From Pseudomonas sihuiensis (GTDB taxonomy: Bacteria > Pseudomonadota > Gammaproteobacteria > Pseudomonadales > Pseudomonadaceae), in assembly GCF_900106015.1 (NCBI RefSeq), contig NZ_LT629797.1, forward strand, positions 558,001 to 622,000: 64,000 nucleotides of DNA, in the 5' to 3' direction. Shown one piece after another: positions 27,074 through 35,534 of this stretch. The notes under the pieces were generated by a model. It had not been told where the DNA came from. It searched no databases and saw only the letters and a list, made by a program, of their open reading frames with translations. The stretch's first letter is position 1, and every line of letters begins with the position of its first letter. Both the position numbers and the translations under genes were made by a program.

Positions 27074-28847
27074 TCGGTTGAGCTGGGCAGAAATCCGTCG
27101 CCTGGCCCTGCATCACAAGAAAGCGCTGATCCTGGCCAATCTGGTCGCCGTGCTGGCGACCTTGTGCAGCGTGCCGATCCCGTTGCTGTTGCCGCTGCTG
27201 GTGGACGAAGTGCTGCTGCATGACGGAGACGCGGCGCTCAAGGTGATGGACAACTTCCTGCCTGCCGACTGGCAGACCGCAGCAGGCTACATCGGCCTGA
27301 TGCTGCTGCTGACCTTGCTGCTGCGCAGCTCGGGGCTGATCTTCAACGTGTTGCAGGCGCGGCTGTTCGCCAGGTTGTCGAAGGACATTGTCTATCGCAT
27401 CCGCATGCGTCTGATCGAGCGCCTCAAGCGCATCTCCCTCGGCGAGTACGAGAGCCTGGGTAGCGGCACCGTGACCACCCACCTGGTCACCGATCTGGAC
27501 ACCCTGGACAAGTTCGTCGGCGAGACCCTCAGCCGCTTTCTGGTGGCGGTGCTGACCCTGGTCGGCACCTCGGCCATCCTGATCTGGATGCACTGGCAAC
27601 TGGCCTTGCTGATCCTGCTGTTCAACCCGCTGGTGATCTACGCCACCGTGCTGCTGGGCAAGAAGGTCAAGCACCTGAAGAAGCTGGAGAACGACAGCAC
27701 GTCGCGTTTCACCCAGGCGCTGACCGAGACCCTGGAAGCCATTCAGGAAGTGCGCGCCGGCAACCGCCAGGGCTACTTCCTCGGCCGCCTCGGCGGGCGG
27801 GCGCGCGAGGTGCGCGACTATGCCGTTGCCTCGCAGTGGAAGAGCGATGCCTCCAACCGTGCCAGCGGCCTGCTGTTCCAGTTCGGTATCGACGTGTTCC
27901 GCGCGGCGGCGATGCTCACCGTGCTGTTTTCCGACCTGTCCATCGGCCAGATGCTCGCGGTGTTCAGCTACCTGTGGTTCATGATCGGCCCGGTGGAGCA
28001 GCTGCTCAGTCTGCAGTACGCGTTCTACGCTGCAGGCGGGGCGCTGACGCGGATCAACGAGCTGCTGGCACGCAAGGACGAGCCGCAGTACGACGGGCGC
28101 GTCGACCCTTTCAAGGGGCGCGACACGGTCGGTATCGAGGTGCGCGGGTTGACCTTCGGCTATGGCGAGGAGCCAGTGCTGGATCGTCTCGATCTGTCCA
28201 TCGGCCCGGGTGAGAAGGTCGCCATCGTCGGCGCGTCCGGCGGTGGCAAAAGCACGCTGGTGCAGCTGCTGCTGGGCCTTTATACGCCACAGGCCGGCAG
28301 CATCCGCTTCGGCGGCAGCGCGCTGGAGGAGATCGGCCTGGACGGCGTGCGTGACAACGTCGCGGTGGTGTTGCAGCACCCGGCACTGTTCAACGACACG
28401 GTGCGTGCCAACCTGACCATGGGCCGCGAACGCAGCGACGAGGCTTGTTGGCAGGCGCTGCGTATCGCCCAGCTTCACGACACCATCGCGCAACTGCCGC
28501 AGGGTCTGGACAGCGTGGTCGGGCGCAGTGGTGTGCGGCTCTCTGGTGGGCAACGTCAGCGCCTGGCGATCGCGCGCATGGTGCTGGCCGAGCCGAAGGT
28601 GGTGATTCTCGACGAGGCCACCTCGGCGCTGGATGCGGCCACCGAGTACGCCTTGCATGAAGCGCTGGCGCAGTTCCTTGAAGGTCGCACCACGCTGATC
28701 ATCGCCCACCGCCTCAGCGCGGTGAAACAGGCTGACCGCGTGCTGGTGTTCGATGGCGGCAGCGTCGCCGAGGATGGCGACCACCAGCAGCTGATCGCCG
28801 AAGGTGGCCTGTACGCCAAGCTCTACGGGCATTTGCAGCAGGGCTGA
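27066..28847 (+). CDS. ABC exporter, fused permease/ATPase
   Basis: A 593-residue half-transporter of the MsbA-like type. Residues 1 to about 300 hold six hydrophobic segments. The nucleotide-binding domain carries Walker A GASGGGKST (about 391), signature LSGGQRQRLAIAR (about 495), Walker B VVILDEATSALD and the H-loop IAHRLS. It should function as a homodimer exporting a lipid, peptide or drug; the substrate is unknown. It overlaps the upstream DsbA-like gene. A cluster of REPs follows, and no canonical terminator is visible. Confidence 0.9.
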   Translation: MPDRLSWAEIRRLALHHKKALILANLVAVLATLCSVPIPLLLPLLVDEVLLHDGDAALKVMDNFLPADWQTAAGYIGLMLLLTLLLRSSGLIFNVLQARLFARLSKDIVYRIRMRLIERLKRISLGEYESLGSGTVTTHLVTDLDTLDKFVGETLSRFLVAVLTLVGTSAILIWMHWQLALLILLFNPLVIYATVLLGKKVKHLKKLENDSTSRFTQALTETLEAIQEVRAGNRQGYFLGRLGGRAREVRDYAVASQWKSDASNRASGLLFQFGIDVFRAAAMLTVLFSDLSIGQMLAVFSYLWFMIGPVEQLLSLQYAFYAAGGALTRINELLARKDEPQYDGRVDPFKGRDTVGIEVRGLTFGYGEEPVLDRLDLSIGPGEKVAIVGASGGGKSTLVQLLLGLYTPQAGSIRFGGSALEEIGLDGVRDNVAVVLQHPALFNDTVRANLTMGRERSDEACWQALRIAQLHDTIAQLPQGLDSVVGRSGVRLSGGQRQRLAIARMVLAEPKVVILDEATSALDAATEYALHEALAQFLEGRTTLIIAHRLSAVKQADRVLVFDGGSVAEDGDHQQLIAEGGLYAKLYGHLQQG

Positions 28848-28858
28848 GGTGTCTATTC

Positions 28859-29166
28859 TTCGCGGCTGAAACTGCTCCTACGGGGGCAGTTAGGCATCTG
28901 TAATGTTGTAGGGCGGGTGCAACCCACCATAAATGAGTGGCGGGTTGCACCCGCCCTATGGATCTGAAGCCGCTTCTACGGGATAGGTAGGAGCGGCTGG
29001 GCGGCATTCCGCTTCAGCCGCGATGCTCTTTTGCGCAACCAATGTCCCCGGATTTCATCCGGGCTACACAGCTTCCTTGGCTGTCGCGGCTGAAGCCCCT
29101 CCCACAAGGTTGCGCCGCTGCAATGAACGGCTGCTCCCGTTCTGTGGGAGGCGCTTTAGCGGCGAC
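28859..29166. repeat. Mosaic cluster of REP elements
   Basis: The whole gap between the ABC exporter and the LysR gene consists of REP pieces. It holds a CGCGGCTGAA half element (28861-28881), a GTAGGGCGGGT pair (28908-28959), a GTAGGAGCGGCT element (28988-29023), a CCCCGGATTTCATCCGGGCTAC half (29046-29067), and a large inverted pair GTCGCGGCTGAAGCCCCTCCCA / TGGGAGGCGCTTTAGCGGCGAC (29083-29166). It may serve as a transcription barrier between the convergent genes. Confidence 0.8.
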
Positions 29167-29174
29167 GCTCTACC

Positions 29175-30038
29175 TCAGCCATGGCTCATCAGAGCCTCAC
29201 TCAACTCCTCGAACAGTGTCTGCACCGAGCGCAAGGCCCGGCAATCCGGGCGGGTCAGCAACCAGAGTTCGGTGTCGCAGCCGGCCAGTGGCGGGCCGAG
29301 TGCCTTGAGTTCGGGGTGGGCGCGCAGCACGAAGTCGGGCAGGGCGGCGACACCCAGCCCGGCGCGGGCCAACTGCGCCACGGCGTACATGCTGCTGCAG
29401 CGGTAGCTGGGGGTGACGCCGGGCAACTCGCGCAGGCGCCAGAGTACCGTGGCGTGATCCGGCATCGCCTCGTCCGGGGCGATCCAGCTCTGCCGTGCCA
29501 GGTCGCTGCGATCCTGGCCATCATCGCGCGCGCAGACGAGGTAGTACACGCTGGCCAGGCGCCGCCCGACCAGATGCTCCGGCGGCTCGTTGGTCAGGCG
29601 CAGGGCCAGGTCGGCATCGCGCCGGCTGAGGTTGGCGAAGTCGTTGGAGGTCACCAGCTCCAGCGCCAGCGCCGGGTAACTGGGCATGAAACGCGCCATG
29701 GCCGGTAGCAGCAGGCTGCTCAATACTGCATCGGTGCAGGTCAGGCGCACCGTACCGCTGACTACCTGCTTGCCTAGCTCCAGCGCCACGCGTGCAGCAT
29801 CCAGCGCCTGTTCGGCGCGCTCGGCCTGCTCGGCCAGGGCGCGGGCGGTTTCGCTGGGTTCGTAGCCGCGTCGGCTCTTTTCGAACAGCGCCACCCCTAG
29901 GGCGGCCTCCAGGCGGCGCACGGCGCGGAACACCGTGGACACGTCGACCTGCATCAGTTCTGCCGCGCGCGCCAGGGAGCGGCCACGCACCAGGGCGAGC
30001 ACCAGGGAGAGGTCGGCATGGTCGATCTGATATTGCAT
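29175..30038 (-). CDS. LysR-family transcriptional regulator
   Basis: A 287-residue LysR-type regulator. The helix-turn-helix is ALVRGRSLARAAELMQVDVSTVFRAVRRLE (about residues 13-42), followed by the co-inducer-binding domain with LELVTSNDFANLSRRDADLALR. Start ATG 30038 gives the canonical N-terminus YQIDHADLSLVLALV; the frame extends 10 codons upstream. It is divergent from the amidotransferase/monooxygenase pair at 30133-31193, which it may regulate. The short intergenic region of about 95 bases contains TATTGCGCTAG but no clear T-N11-A box. Confidence 0.87.
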   Translation of the reverse strand: MQYQIDHADLSLVLALVRGRSLARAAELMQVDVSTVFRAVRRLEAALGVALFEKSRRGYEPSETARALAEQAERAEQALDAARVALELGKQVVSGTVRLTCTDAVLSSLLLPAMARFMPSYPALALELVTSNDFANLSRRDADLALRLTNEPPEHLVGRRLASVYYLVCARDDGQDRSDLARQSWIAPDEAMPDHATVLWRLRELPGVTPSYRCSSMYAVAQLARAGLGVAALPDFVLRAHPELKALGPPLAGCDTELWLLTRPDCRALRSVQTLFEELSEALMSHG

Positions 30039-30132
30039 GGCTGCAATCTCTGCTTGTCTATTCGCCAATTATTATTGCGCTAGCGCCATCTTATAGTGGC
30101 AGGGAGACCGCCATGCAAGAGGGGATAGGCGT

Positions 30133-30870
30133 ATGTACAGCAAGTGTCGAGTCAAGGTCGCTCTGGTGGGTGACTACAATGCGGCGATTGCCGCGCACCG
30201 GGCCATTCCCGAGGCGCTGCGCCTGGCCAGCGAGGCACTGGGTGTGGCGGTCGAACATGACTGGCTGGCCACTGACAGTCTCGTCGATGACGCCACCCTG
30301 ATGGCTTACGACGGCATCTGGTGCGTGCCGGGCAGTCCCTACGCCGCCACCGAAGGTGCGTTGCGCGCCATTCGTTTCGCGCGCGAGCGGGGCGTGCCGT
30401 TCCTGGGCACCTGTGGCGGCTTCCAGCACGCGCTGCTGGAGTACGCGCGCAACCGCCTGGGCTGGACGGATGCCGAACACGCCGAGCTGTCGCCGCAAGC
30501 GCAAAATCCGCTGATCGCGCCCCTGAGCTGTGCCTTGCTGGACGTCAGCGAGCATGTGCACCTGGTCTCCGGCTCGCGCATTGCCGAGCTCTACGGTGTA
30601 CGTGAGATCAGCGAGCAGTACCTGTGCCGCTACGGCCTCGCCGATGCCTTCGTCGAGCCGCTGATGGCCCAGGCGCTGAAGGCCTCCGGGCACGACCAGG
30701 CGGGCGCGGTGCGTGCCATCGAACTGGAAGATCATCCGTTCTTCATCGCTACCCTGTTCCAGCCCGAGCGTGCGGCGCTGGAGGGGCGTCTGCCGCCGGT
30801 GGTTGCCGGCCTGGTCGGCGCCTGCGCAGTGCAGTCGGTGCATGAGGCGCAACAGGAGGCGGTCGCGTGA
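30133..30870 (+). CDS. Class I glutamine amidotransferase (CTP synthase C-terminal-like)
   Basis: A 245-residue stand-alone amidotransferase domain resembling the C-terminal half of CTP synthase. It begins KVALVGDYNAAIAAHRAIPEAL. The nucleophile-elbow GTCGGFQH carries Cys94, and the C-terminal EDHPFFIATLFQPER carries the catalytic His and Glu. No synthetase domain is present, so the ammonia acceptor is unknown. It is coupled by a GTGA overlap to the ABM gene. Small CTP-synthase-like proteins of this kind exist in several proteobacteria; none has a function I can name. Confidence 0.8.
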   Translation: MYSKCRVKVALVGDYNAAIAAHRAIPEALRLASEALGVAVEHDWLATDSLVDDATLMAYDGIWCVPGSPYAATEGALRAIRFARERGVPFLGTCGGFQHALLEYARNRLGWTDAEHAELSPQAQNPLIAPLSCALLDVSEHVHLVSGSRIAELYGVREISEQYLCRYGLADAFVEPLMAQALKASGHDQAGAVRAIELEDHPFFIATLFQPERAALEGRLPPVVAGLVGACAVQSVHEAQQEAVA

Positions 30871-31193
30871 TCGCCACCACTCCCGAGCCCCCTTACTACG
30901 TGGTGATGTTCACCTCGGTACGCACGGAGGTGGACGCCGGTTATGCCAAGGCGGCGCAGCGCATGCTTGAGCTGGCTGCGCAGCAGCCCGGCTTTCTCGG
31001 CGTGGAGTCGGCACGCAGTGATGGCCTGGGCATCACCCTGTCCTACTGGCAGAGCGAGGAGGCCATTCGCGCCTGGCGTGAGCATGCCGAGCACAGCGCC
31101 GTTCGCGAGCAGGGGCGCACCGACTGGTATGCCGCTTTCACCACTCGCGTGGCCAAGGTCGAACGCGCCTACACATTCTCGCGCCCGAGCTGA
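30867..31193 (+). CDS. Antibiotic biosynthesis monooxygenase (ABM) domain protein
   Basis: A 108-residue ABM/YgiN-like dimeric ferredoxin-fold protein. The segment YYVVMFTSVRTEVDAGYAKAAQRM and the GFLGVESARSDGLGITLSYW strand pair are typical. Start GTG 30867 overlaps the previous stop (GTGA), with GGAGG upstream. Members are heme- or quinol-handling enzymes or structural homologues, and nothing here decides which. Probably co-transcribed with the amidotransferase gene. Confidence 0.8.
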   Translation: MIATTPEPPYYVVMFTSVRTEVDAGYAKAAQRMLELAAQQPGFLGVESARSDGLGITLSYWQSEEAIRAWREHAEHSAVREQGRTDWYAAFTTRVAKVERAYTFSRPS

Positions 31194-31221
31194 GTGATAG
31201 CGGCAAGCCGGCTGACCGCTT

Positions 31222-31239
31222 TGTAAGGATTTTTTTACG
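31222..31239. promoter_or_regulatory. TyrR/PhhR-type box upstream of hpd
   Basis: TGTAAG-N6-TTTACG matches the TyrR consensus TGTAAA-N6-TTTACA at 10 of 12 positions with exact spacing. A weaker copy, TGTAAG-N6-TTGCCG, follows at 31273-31290. PhhR, the Pseudomonas TyrR homologue, controls phenylalanine, tyrosine and homogentisate catabolism, so location upstream of hpd is meaningful. Confidence 0.65.
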
Positions 31240-31417
31240 GCTGTCAGGGTTTTGCGTGCCTTGCCTGGAGGGTGTAAGGAAAATTTGCCGCTGCCGCACT
31301 CGGCCACCGCGTCGACGTGTCGCAAAGCATCTTGAGAGCGGGTCTGCACTCGGTTGTCATGAGGTTGTCCGCAACGCATTCGTGCGGCTGCCATAACAAT
31401 GACAATCAGGAGGCGAA

Positions 31418-32512
31418 ATGACCGCCGTGGCCAAGATCGAGCAGCACAACCCCATCGGAACCGACGGTTTCGAGTTCGTCGAATTTACCGCACCGAATGC
31501 CGAAGGCATCGAGCAACTGCGCCAGTTGTTCACCGCCATGGGTTTCACCGAGACCGCCAAGCACCGCTCGAAAGAGGTCTGGCTGTTCCAGCAGAACGAC
31601 ATCAACATCGTGCTCAACGGCAGCCCCACCGGCCACGTGCGCGCCTTCGGTGAGAAGCATGGCCCCAGCGCCTGCGCCATGGCCTTCCGGGTCAAGAACG
31701 CGGCCCAGGCCGCTGCTTACGTCGAGCAGCAGGGCGCCAAGCTGGTGGGCAGCCACGCCAACTTCGGCGAGCTGAACATTCCCTGCGTCGAGGGCATCGG
31801 CGGCTCGCTGCTGTATCTGGTTGACCGTTATTCCAACGAGAGCGGCGACAAGAGCATCTACGACGTCGACTTCGAGTACATCGAAGGCCGCAGCCCGAAT
31901 GACAACGCCGTCGGCCTGCAGTGCATCGACCACCTGACCCACAACGTGCGTCGCGGGCAGATGGACGTCTGGTCCGGCTTCTACGAGCGTATCGCCAATT
32001 TTCGCGAGATCCGCTACTTCGATATCGAAGGCAAGCTCACCGGCCTGTTCTCCCGCGCCATGACCGCGCCGTGCGGCAAGATCCGCATCCCGATCAACGA
32101 GTCGGCCGATGACAAGTCGCAGATCGAGGAATTCATCCGCGAATACCACGGCGAAGGTATCCAGCACATCGCCCTGTCCACCGACGACATCTACGCCACC
32201 GTGCGCCAACTGCGCGCCAACGGCGTCGACTTCATGACCACCCCGGATACCTATTACGAGAAGGTCGACACCCGCGTCGCCGGCCATGGCGAGCCGACCG
32301 ACGTACTGCGTGAACTGAACATTCTGATCGACGGAGCGCCGGGCGATGACGGCATCCTGCTGCAGATCTTCACCAACACGGTGATCGGCCCGATCTTCTT
32401 CGAGATCATCCAGCGCAAGGGCAATCAGGGCTTCGGCGAGGGCAACTTCAAGGCCTTGTTCGAGTCCATCGAGGAAGACCAGTTGCGTCGCGGTGTGATC
32501 TCCGAGGAGTGA
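31418..32512 (+). CDS. hpd: 4-Hydroxyphenylpyruvate dioxygenase
   Basis: A 364-residue non-heme Fe(II) dioxygenase converting 4-hydroxyphenylpyruvate to homogentisate. The iron ligands His172 (CIDHLTHN), His250 (IQHIALST) and Glu329 (FFEIIQR) are in place. FFEIIQRKGNQGFGEGNFKAL is the C-terminal family signature. AGGAGG lies 5 nt upstream of ATG 31418. It is followed by hmgA after 4 bases, then fahA, maiA and a transporter, giving a complete route from tyrosine transamination product to fumarate and acetoacetate. Confidence 0.96.
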   Translation: MTAVAKIEQHNPIGTDGFEFVEFTAPNAEGIEQLRQLFTAMGFTETAKHRSKEVWLFQQNDINIVLNGSPTGHVRAFGEKHGPSACAMAFRVKNAAQAAAYVEQQGAKLVGSHANFGELNIPCVEGIGGSLLYLVDRYSNESGDKSIYDVDFEYIEGRSPNDNAVGLQCIDHLTHNVRRGQMDVWSGFYERIANFREIRYFDIEGKLTGLFSRAMTAPCGKIRIPINESADDKSQIEEFIREYHGEGIQHIALSTDDIYATVRQLRANGVDFMTTPDTYYEKVDTRVAGHGEPTDVLRELNILIDGAPGDDGILLQIFTNTVIGPIFFEIIQRKGNQGFGEGNFKALFESIEEDQLRRGVISEE

Positions 32513-32516
32513 TGCC

Positions 32517-33650
32517 ATGAGCCGCCAATGGATTCGCTTTCCCCTGCGTGAAGGCGAGTGCTCGCGTCAGGCGCATTGCGACCTGCCGCAGGGCACATAC
32601 GAGCGCGAGATGGGCCGTGAGGGCTTCTTCGGCCCCACCGCGCACCTGCACCATAAGCATCCGCCCACCGGCTGGATCGACTGGGAAGGCCCGCTGCGTC
32701 CGCATGCGTTCAACTTCAACAACATTCCCAGCGAGCGCGACTGCCCGCTGGCGGCGCCGCTGACGCTGCACAACGCCGACGTCAAGCTGCGCGTCTGGCG
32801 CACCCACGGCGCCATGCGTCATCTGGTGCGCAACGCCGATGGCGACGAGCTGCTGTTCGTGCATGAAGGCAGTGGGCATTTCTACTGCGACTTCGGCCAT
32901 CTGCAGTACCGCGACGGCGATTACCTGCTGATCCCGCGTGGCACCGCCTGGCGCATCGAGGCCAGCACACCGAGTTACTTCCTGCTGATCGAGAACACCG
33001 ACGGCGCCTATCAGTTGCCGGACAAGGGCCTGCTCGGCCCGCAGGCGATCTTCGACCTGGCGGTGCTGGAGCACCCGCATATCGACGACGCCTTCAAGGC
33101 GCAGCAGGACGAGAACACCTGGCAGATCCGCATCAAGCGGCGCGGCCAGATCAGCACCGTGACCTACCCCTACAACCCGCTGGACGTGGTCGGCTGGCAT
33201 GGCGACAACACCGTGGTGCGCCTGAACTGGCGCGATATTCGCCCGTTGATCAGCCATCGCTACCACCTGCCGCCGTCGGTACACACCACCTTCGTCGCCA
33301 ACGGTTTCGTGATCTGCACCTTCACCCCGCGTCCGGTGGAATCCGATCCCGGCGCGCTCAAGGTGCCGTTTTTCCACAACAACGACGACTACGACGAAGT
33401 GCTGTTCTACCACCGTGGCAACTTCTTCAGCCGCGACAACATCGAGCAGGGCATGGTCACCCTGCACCCGTGCGGCTTCCCCCATGGGCCACACCCCAAG
33501 GCGCTGAAGAAGAGCCAGGAGGATCCGGCCACCTTCATCGACGAGGTGGCGGTGATGATCGACACCCGCCGCGCCCTGGAAGTGGCCGATGCCGCCGGCG
33601 CGGTGGACGTGGCCGAGTACGTCAACTCCTGGCGTGCGCCGGGTCTGTAG
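32517..33650 (+). CDS. hmgA: Homogentisate 1,2-dioxygenase, short form
   Basis: A 377-residue cupin-fold dioxygenase opening the homogentisate ring to maleylacetoacetate. Candidate iron ligands are the His and acidic residue in PFFHNNDDYDEVLF (about residue 287) and the His of GFPHGPHP (about 323). The early EREMGREGFFGPTAHLHHKHPPT stretch corresponds to the N-terminal barrel. It is about 55 residues shorter than the P. putida HmgA I remember (about 430 aa) and clearly diverged from it; similar short versions occur in Vibrio and Shewanella, as I recall. Its position between hpd and fahA supports the function. Confidence 0.85.
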   Translation: MSRQWIRFPLREGECSRQAHCDLPQGTYEREMGREGFFGPTAHLHHKHPPTGWIDWEGPLRPHAFNFNNIPSERDCPLAAPLTLHNADVKLRVWRTHGAMRHLVRNADGDELLFVHEGSGHFYCDFGHLQYRDGDYLLIPRGTAWRIEASTPSYFLLIENTDGAYQLPDKGLLGPQAIFDLAVLEHPHIDDAFKAQQDENTWQIRIKRRGQISTVTYPYNPLDVVGWHGDNTVVRLNWRDIRPLISHRYHLPPSVHTTFVANGFVICTFTPRPVESDPGALKVPFFHNNDDYDEVLFYHRGNFFSRDNIEQGMVTLHPCGFPHGPHPKALKKSQEDPATFIDEVAVMIDTRRALEVADAAGAVDVAEYVNSWRAPGL

Positions 33651-33675
33651 CTGCACACGGATTTCTGATTGCAAT

Positions 33676-33697
33676 GGTGCGCACGGCGCACCCTACG
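33676..33697. repeat. Half REP between hmgA and fahA
   Basis: GGTGCGCACGGCGCACCCTACG is a small palindrome with the CTACG end typical of Pseudomonas REPs. It lies 11 bases before the fahA start codon. Confidence 0.5.
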
Positions 33698-33707
33698 AGG
33701 TTTGAGC

Positions 33708-34694
33708 ATGAAACTCGCATCACTGAACCAGGGCCGCGATGGCGTGCTGATCGTCGTTTCCCGCGATCTCACCCGCGCCGTGCTCGCGCCGCAGATCGCT
33801 TTCACCCTGCAGGCTGCGCTGGACGACTGGGCCGTGGCCCGGCCCAAGCTCGAAGCGGTCTATCAGCGTCTCAACGACGGCTTGGAAGAGGGCGCCTTCG
33901 CCTTCGATCAGGCCGCCTGTCACAGCCCGCTGCCGCGTGCCTATCACTGGGCCGACGGCAGCGCCTACGTCAACCACGTCGAGCTGGTGCGCAAGGCGCG
34001 CGGCGCCGAGATGCCCGAATCCTTCTGGCATGATCCACTGATGTACCAGGGCGGCGCCGATGCCTTTATCCCGCCGCACAGCCCGATCAGCCTGGCCGAC
34101 GAAGCCTGGGGCATCGACCTGGAGGCCGAGCTGGCAGTGATCACCGACGACGTGCCGATGGGCGCCACGCCGGCCGAAGCGGCAGGCCATATCCGCCTGC
34201 TGATGCTGGTCAACGACGTCTCGCTGCGCAATCTGATCCCTGGCGAGTTGGCCAAGGGCTTTGGTTTCTACCAGAGCAAGCCGTCATCGAGCTTCTCGCC
34301 GGTGGCCATCACCCCGGACGAGCTGGGCGAGAGCTGGAAGGACGGCAAGGTGCATCGGCCGCTGGTGTCGCATATCAACGGCGCGCTGTTCGGCCAGCCG
34401 AACGCCGGCGTCGACATGACCTTCAACTTCCCAACCCTGGTAGCGCATGCCGCCAAGACCCGGCCGCTGGGCGCCGGCACCATCATCGGTTCGGGCACCG
34501 TGTCCAACTACGACCGCAGTGCCGGTTCTTCCTGCCTGGCGGAAAAGCGCATGCTGGAGATCGTCGAGCAGGGCGAGGCGAAGACGCCGTTCCTCAAGTT
34601 CGGCGACCGGGTGCGCATCGAGATGTTCGACGTTGCCGGGCAGAGCATCTTCGGCGCCATCGATCAGGTGGTGGAAAAGTACGACGCCCGCTGA
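33708..34694 (+). CDS. fahA: Fumarylacetoacetase
   Basis: A 328-residue fumarylacetoacetate hydrolase-fold enzyme giving fumarate and acetoacetate. Metal-binding acidic residues occur in GIDLEAELAVITDDV (about residues 137-151), with the catalytic-region HHWAD-like stretch PRAYHWADGSAYVNH at about 76. The GAGTIIGSGTVSNYD segment is a family hallmark. ATG 33708 is the start; an upstream frame from 33669 is REP-derived. It precedes maiA, separated by a REP, in an operon whose order runs hpd-hmgA-fahA-maiA. Confidence 0.93.
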   Translation: MKLASLNQGRDGVLIVVSRDLTRAVLAPQIAFTLQAALDDWAVARPKLEAVYQRLNDGLEEGAFAFDQAACHSPLPRAYHWADGSAYVNHVELVRKARGAEMPESFWHDPLMYQGGADAFIPPHSPISLADEAWGIDLEAELAVITDDVPMGATPAEAAGHIRLLMLVNDVSLRNLIPGELAKGFGFYQSKPSSSFSPVAITPDELGESWKDGKVHRPLVSHINGALFGQPNAGVDMTFNFPTLVAHAAKTRPLGAGTIIGSGTVSNYDRSAGSSCLAEKRMLEIVEQGEAKTPFLKFGDRVRIEMFDVAGQSIFGAIDQVVEKYDAR

Positions 34695-34697
34695 TCT

Positions 34698-34764
34698 GTA
34701 GGAGCGGCTTCAGCCGCGATTTGTCTGAAGTCGCTAAAAGCATCGCGGCTGAAGCCGCTCCTAC
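34698..34764. repeat. REP pair, GTAGGAGCGGCT type
   Basis: GTAGGAGCGGCTTCAGCCGCGA is followed after a 23-base spacer by its full inverse complement. It fills the fahA-maiA gap and could modulate maiA expression. Confidence 0.9.
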
Positions 34765-34792
34765 GCAGGTCGCGTTTCGCGAGGAATCCGCA

Positions 34793-35443
34793 ATGTTGAA
34801 ACTCTACGGCTACTGGCGCTCCAGCGCCGCCTACCGGGTGCGTATCGCCCTGAACCTCAAGGGCCTGGCTTACCAGCAGGTGCCAGTGCACCTGGTCAAG
34901 GACGGCGGCCAGCAGCACGGCGCTGACTACCGCGCGCTGAACCCGCAGCAGTTGCTGCCGCTGCTGGTGGACGAGGAGAACGGTGGCGTGCGTGTCGCCC
35001 AGTCGCTGGCGATCATCGAATACCTCGAAGAGATCTTCCCGGTGCCGGCGCTGTTGCCAGCGGATCCGGCCGAGCGTGCCCAGGTGCGGGCGCTGGCGCT
35101 GCATATCGCCTGCGACGTGCATCCGCTGAACAACCTGCGCGTGCTGCAGTACCTGTCCAGCGAACTGGGCGTCGCCGATGAGGCGAAAAACGCCTGGTAC
35201 CGGCACTGGGTCGCGCTCGGTCTGGCCGCCGTGGAGGAGGGCCTGGCCGCATTCGACGGACGCCTGTCGCTCGGCGAGCGGCCTGGATATCTGGAAGCCT
35301 GCCTGATTCCGCAGCTGTATAATGCGCGGCGTTTTAACTGTGACCTTGCCGCGTACCCACGCATTGTCGCCATGGCGGCGCGCTGTGAACCCCTGGAGGC
35401 CTTCCAACTGGCCGCACCGGAGGCACAAGCCGACGCCCAGTGA
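34793..35443 (+). CDS. maiA: Maleylacetoacetate isomerase (zeta GST)
   Basis: A 216-residue zeta-class glutathione transferase isomerising maleylacetoacetate to fumarylacetoacetate. The active-site motif SSAAYRVRIALNLKGL (residues about 10-25) contains the catalytic SSxxxR, and NPQQLLPLL and AQSLAIIEYLEE form the glutathione site. ATG 34793 begins MLKLYGYWRSSAA as in the family; the upstream in-frame extension comes from the REP. It completes the homogentisate pathway encoded by the preceding genes. Confidence 0.94.
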   Translation: MLKLYGYWRSSAAYRVRIALNLKGLAYQQVPVHLVKDGGQQHGADYRALNPQQLLPLLVDEENGGVRVAQSLAIIEYLEEIFPVPALLPADPAERAQVRALALHIACDVHPLNNLRVLQYLSSELGVADEAKNAWYRHWVALGLAAVEEGLAAFDGRLSLGERPGYLEACLIPQLYNARRFNCDLAAYPRIVAMAARCEPLEAFQLAAPEAQADAQ

Positions 35444-35534
35444 CACCTTCGGCTTCAACCCAAGCCTTGCATTCCGCTGCGCCACAAGCGCGGCGGGTCC
35501 GATTCCGTCACAGATAAAAACAAACAGGTGACGC

